This document shows, piece after piece, positions 61,635 through 64,000 of a stretch of 64,000 nt of DNA. The notes under the pieces were generated by a model. That model did not search any database. It was not told the origin of the DNA and saw only the letters and a list, made by a program, of their open reading frames with translations. The translations under genes and the position numbers were made by a program. The stretch is taken from positions 124,001 through 188,000 of the forward strand of contig DRFI01000031.1 in the NCBI GenBank assembly GCA_011050675.1. Reading direction: 5' to 3'. Within the stretch, counting starts at the first letter, position 1. Each line of letters begins with the position of its first letter. The DNA is from Maribacter sp. Lineage in GTDB: Bacteria > Bacteroidota > Bacteroidia > Flavobacteriales > Flavobacteriaceae.

Positions 61635-62668
61635 TGAAGAATGAACATTATACTTTTTTAAAACCATTTTTTGAAACCATGAATGAAAACTTCGTGGATA
61701 AATGGTGTGTTTTACACTCATATGAGACATTACCCAATTTTTCAGATTCAGACGTGGACATGGCATTAAATCATGCAGATATTGGACTATTAGAATCATT
61801 AATATTAAAGGTCGCCAATAACACAGGATGGACTTTTTGTCAAAAATTATGGTACGATGTACCCAAGTGTTTTTATTATGTACTTAGAAACGATAATGAA
61901 GGAACATATCTTGCAATAGATTTTTTAATTGATCCCAAAGGCATAGGAAGATATGGGTTTAACACCGAAACGTTAACGTCTAATTGCGAAATGCATGAAA
62001 ACCTATTTCCAATCCCAAATCATGCCGTAGCTTTTACATATAAGTTGGTAAAGAGAATAGTAAAGAGGCGTTCTATGCTTTCGGAAAGGGACTATTTAGT
62101 ACATCATTTAGATAATGCCGATAAGGTGGTTGTCAAAGAAATAATTTTAAAACAATTTGGAAAAAAAGGTCTTCAAGTAATAGAGCTAAAGTTAGAAATT
62201 AATGATTTTGAATTTAGTAAAAAAGAGGAAGAGTACTTAATAAAGCTAAAGCGTAAAAATGCATTCTTAAGACTAAAGCCTTTGTCAAAAATTTATTGGG
62301 AAATTTTTAGAGTAAGTAATAGAATTTTTAAGCCGAAAGGATTGATAATTAATATTCCTTTATTATCTGATAAGGAGTTACATTATTTTAAAATTGAATT
62401 GGAGCATAAAGTAGGGCTGCTTTTTAGATTTGTAAAACTCAGTAAGGCGCCGTTTGTAAAGACTAATTTAGTGGGTTTAGTTGGTAGTACCTTAGTTATA
62501 AATTCGAGCAAGGCGCTTACACCTGATAAGGCTATAATTAAGCATTGGTTGTTAGGGTCTAAATTTCATAAAATCGATAATATTGAATTTGTTACTGTAG
62601 ATGAAATGGTCGAGGTATATTTTAAGGCCATAGTTGAGATTTTAATTAGTCGTAAAGGATTAGCTTAA
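61634..62668 (+). CDS. Nucleotidyltransferase-like protein of unknown role
   Basis: The 344-residue product has LPNFSDSDVDMALNHADIG (about residues 30-48), whose SDxD pattern matches the metal-binding strand of minimal nucleotidyltransferases, then YLAIDFLID with a third possible Asp. The C-terminal third (FKPKGLIINIPLL onward) lines up loosely with the place where some larger relatives carry a kinase P loop, but no GxGKS is present, so that part may be degenerate. Both neighbours overlap it by a base or more. Substrate and reaction are not known. Confidence 0.5.
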   Translation: MKNEHYTFLKPFFETMNENFVDKWCVLHSYETLPNFSDSDVDMALNHADIGLLESLILKVANNTGWTFCQKLWYDVPKCFYYVLRNDNEGTYLAIDFLIDPKGIGRYGFNTETLTSNCEMHENLFPIPNHAVAFTYKLVKRIVKRRSMLSERDYLVHHLDNADKVVVKEIILKQFGKKGLQVIELKLEINDFEFSKKEEEYLIKLKRKNAFLRLKPLSKIYWEIFRVSNRIFKPKGLIINIPLLSDKELHYFKIELEHKVGLLFRFVKLSKAPFVKTNLVGLVGSTLVINSSKALTPDKAIIKHWLLGSKFHKIDNIEFVTVDEMVEVYFKAIVEILISRKGLA

Positions 62669-63906
62669 TGGTTAAAAAGAAAAAAGTTTTAATAGTTTGT
62701 TATGCTTGTGAACCAAATAGGTCATCTGAGCCTGGTGTAGGGTGGCATTTTTCAAAAGAAATATCAAAATATTATGATGTAACGGTGCTGACTAGAAGAA
62801 ATAATAAAGAAGTAATAGAATCTTCGGGCGAAGAAACAAATATTGATTTTCTATATTGTGACCTAGCAGGGGTTTTAATGAAATTAAAAAACAAGATTCC
62901 TTTTGGAGTTCAAATATATTATTACCTGTGGCAGCTTAAAGCCTACTTTCAAATTAGACAACTTTTCAAAACAAATAGTGAATTTGCATTAGTTCATCAT
63001 TTAACTTTCGGTGTAAGTTTTAATGTACCTCCAGCATTTTTAATTAATAAGCCATTTATTTGGGGGCCTATAGGTGGTGGTGATTTTATTCCGTTTCACT
63101 TTTTGAAAAAAATGGGAGGGGCAATGATGCTTCAAGAAACTATTTATTTTTTATTAAATAAACTTAGTTTAATTTCTCCATCCGCATTAATTACACGTAA
63201 AAAGGCAAAGGCAATAGTATTAAGAACTTCAAGTGTTTATAATTTGTTTAGAGAAAAACATCTAAAGAAATTATTTTTAATTTCTGAAACAGCACATCCA
63301 GATACTACTATTTTAAACCAGCCGAAAAATATTCATAACGAGGTAATGCTTATTTGCGTGGGTCGATTAATGCCGCACAAAGGGTTTATGTATGCCTTGA
63401 AAGGCTTTCATGAATATTTAAGACTGGGAGGTTATGGTAAGCTTATTTTTTTAGGTGATGGTCCTCTGCAAAGCAAGTTGCAAAATTATGTTAAAAAGTA
63501 TCAATTAGACGGTCAAGTTGAATTTAAAGGATTTGTAACTTCTGCAGTAGTTAAAGAGCATTTAGAAGAGAGTGACATTTTGCTTCATCCGTCATTCCGT
63601 GATGGTGGTAGTTGGTCTATAATGGAAGCTATGGCTCATGGATTGCCAGTTATTTGTTTTGATACTAGCGGTCCTAAGGGCATGGTAAGTGAGCAATGTG
63701 GCTTTCGTATTCCTTTAAGTAATTCCAAACAAGTAGCTCAAGATATAGGGAAGTCAATTCTATTCTTAAGAAATAATGAAAAGGTATATAATGATATGAG
63801 TATCAATTGTATTGCTAGAATTAAGCAATTTTATAATTGGAATTATCGTGGTGAAGAAATTAAAAAAGTTTACGAATTAGTTTTAGATAATAAGATAAAT
63901 GGATAA
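62668..63906 (+). CDS. Glycosyltransferase family 4 protein
   Basis: The 412-residue GT-B enzyme has an N-terminal CYACEPNRSSEPGVGWHFSK loop, WGPIGGGDFIPFHF in the middle, and the donor domain VGRLMPHKGFMYALKGFHEY, LLHPSFRDGGSWSIMEAMAHGLPVI and CFDTSGPKGMV with the catalytic Glu. It adds a sugar to the lipid-linked unit. The start overlaps the previous stop by one base and the next start overlaps its own stop. Donor unknown. Confidence 0.92.
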   Translation: MVKKKKVLIVCYACEPNRSSEPGVGWHFSKEISKYYDVTVLTRRNNKEVIESSGEETNIDFLYCDLAGVLMKLKNKIPFGVQIYYYLWQLKAYFQIRQLFKTNSEFALVHHLTFGVSFNVPPAFLINKPFIWGPIGGGDFIPFHFLKKMGGAMMLQETIYFLLNKLSLISPSALITRKKAKAIVLRTSSVYNLFREKHLKKLFLISETAHPDTTILNQPKNIHNEVMLICVGRLMPHKGFMYALKGFHEYLRLGGYGKLIFLGDGPLQSKLQNYVKKYQLDGQVEFKGFVTSAVVKEHLEESDILLHPSFRDGGSWSIMEAMAHGLPVICFDTSGPKGMVSEQCGFRIPLSNSKQVAQDIGKSILFLRNNEKVYNDMSINCIARIKQFYNWNYRGEEIKKVYELVLDNKING

Positions 63907-64000
63907 AATTTTGTTTGTATTACACTTACCGCCCCCTGTGCATGGTGCTGCCATGGTAGGGGATTATGTTAGAAAAAGTACTGCAATTAACGCTGCGTTC
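63899..64000 (+). CDS. Glycosyltransferase, N-terminal part (runs off the right edge)
   Basis: ATG at 63899 overlaps the previous stop by 8 bases and opens 34 codons to the edge: DKILFVLHLPPPVHGAAMVG then DYVRKSTAINAAF. The LPPPVHGAAMVG loop is a familiar start of family 4 glycosyltransferases in Bacteroidota glycan clusters. The cluster therefore continues beyond the window. Confidence 0.75.
   Translation, partial: MDKILFVLHLPPPVHGAAMVGDYVRKSTAINAAF

Noticed and set aside
1..64000. CRISPR arrays, insertion sequences with transposase, rRNA genes and replication origin
   Set aside because: I looked for evenly spaced repeats, transposase motifs and rRNA-like stretches and saw none in the window.

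Overview
The window is AT-rich chromosomal DNA from a marine-type member of the Flavobacteriaceae (Bacteroidota). Several independent signs support this: type IX secretion sorting domains of both kinds (type A at 4850-8614, type B at 56792-60019), a SusC/SusD outer-membrane uptake pair, many lipoproteins, frequent TTG starts, weak Shine-Dalgarno signals, and household proteins (SerS, RibF, Pth, L25, Prs) of flavobacterial type. Genus and species cannot be fixed from the sequence alone.

Layout. (1) 1-11.9 kb is core genome: a GH114-like lipoprotein, serS, an HTTM membrane protein, ribF, a secreted reprolysin-like protease with a partner lipoprotein, then pth, rplY and prs, and a tRNA-Leu(CAA) with its own terminator. 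(2) 12.5-23.9 kb, beside the tRNA, is a one-direction copper/silver resistance block: an HYC_CC_PP protein, CusA-type RND pump, TolC-type channel, a multicopper oxidase that appears fused to a CopB-like barrel, a DUF3347 lipoprotein, a haem-binding-domain protein, a DUF305 protein and a CusB-type adaptor. (3) 23.9-25.5 kb holds two decaying genes, a methyltransferase and a CPBP-type membrane protein, whose stops and frameshift can be read directly. (4) 25.6-28.1 kb pairs a C5 DNA methyltransferase with a PLD-fold protein, a candidate restriction-modification system. A PiT-like membrane protein follows.

(5) 29.9-40.6 kb is a sugar-use locus. A forward operon (double DUF1080 protein, Tat-exported Gfo/Idh/MocA oxidoreductase, DUF6807 lipoprotein, second DUF1080 protein, LacI regulator) faces a reverse susC-susD pair. 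A perfect 18-bp palindrome before the forward operon recurs in imperfect form before susC, so both arms are probably one LacI regulon. The gene content fits 3-keto-glycoside chemistry.

(6) 41.8-50.3 kb is a rearranged stretch. It has a truncated LuxR-type response regulator, a DinB polymerase with a DnaE2-like polymerase III alpha subunit (likely a translesion cassette), intergenic repeat elements, and an AraC regulator divergent from the ribulose-monophosphate formaldehyde-fixation genes hxlB-hxlA. A decayed second copy of the dnaE 3' end follows, with a small convergent gene that also exists as a remnant beside the intact dnaE. Last comes an epimerase gene with a large internal deletion. 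Two small genes, 43 and 45 codons, were found by eye here.

(7) 50.9-64 kb is a surface-polysaccharide operon running off the right edge: a WecA-like initiating transferase, Wzx-like flippase, glycosyltransferases, a Wzy/ligase-like protein, a large type B T9SS protein with a duplicated module, and an unusual trio (P-loop kinase, APH-fold kinase, nucleotidyltransferase-like protein) of unknown role.
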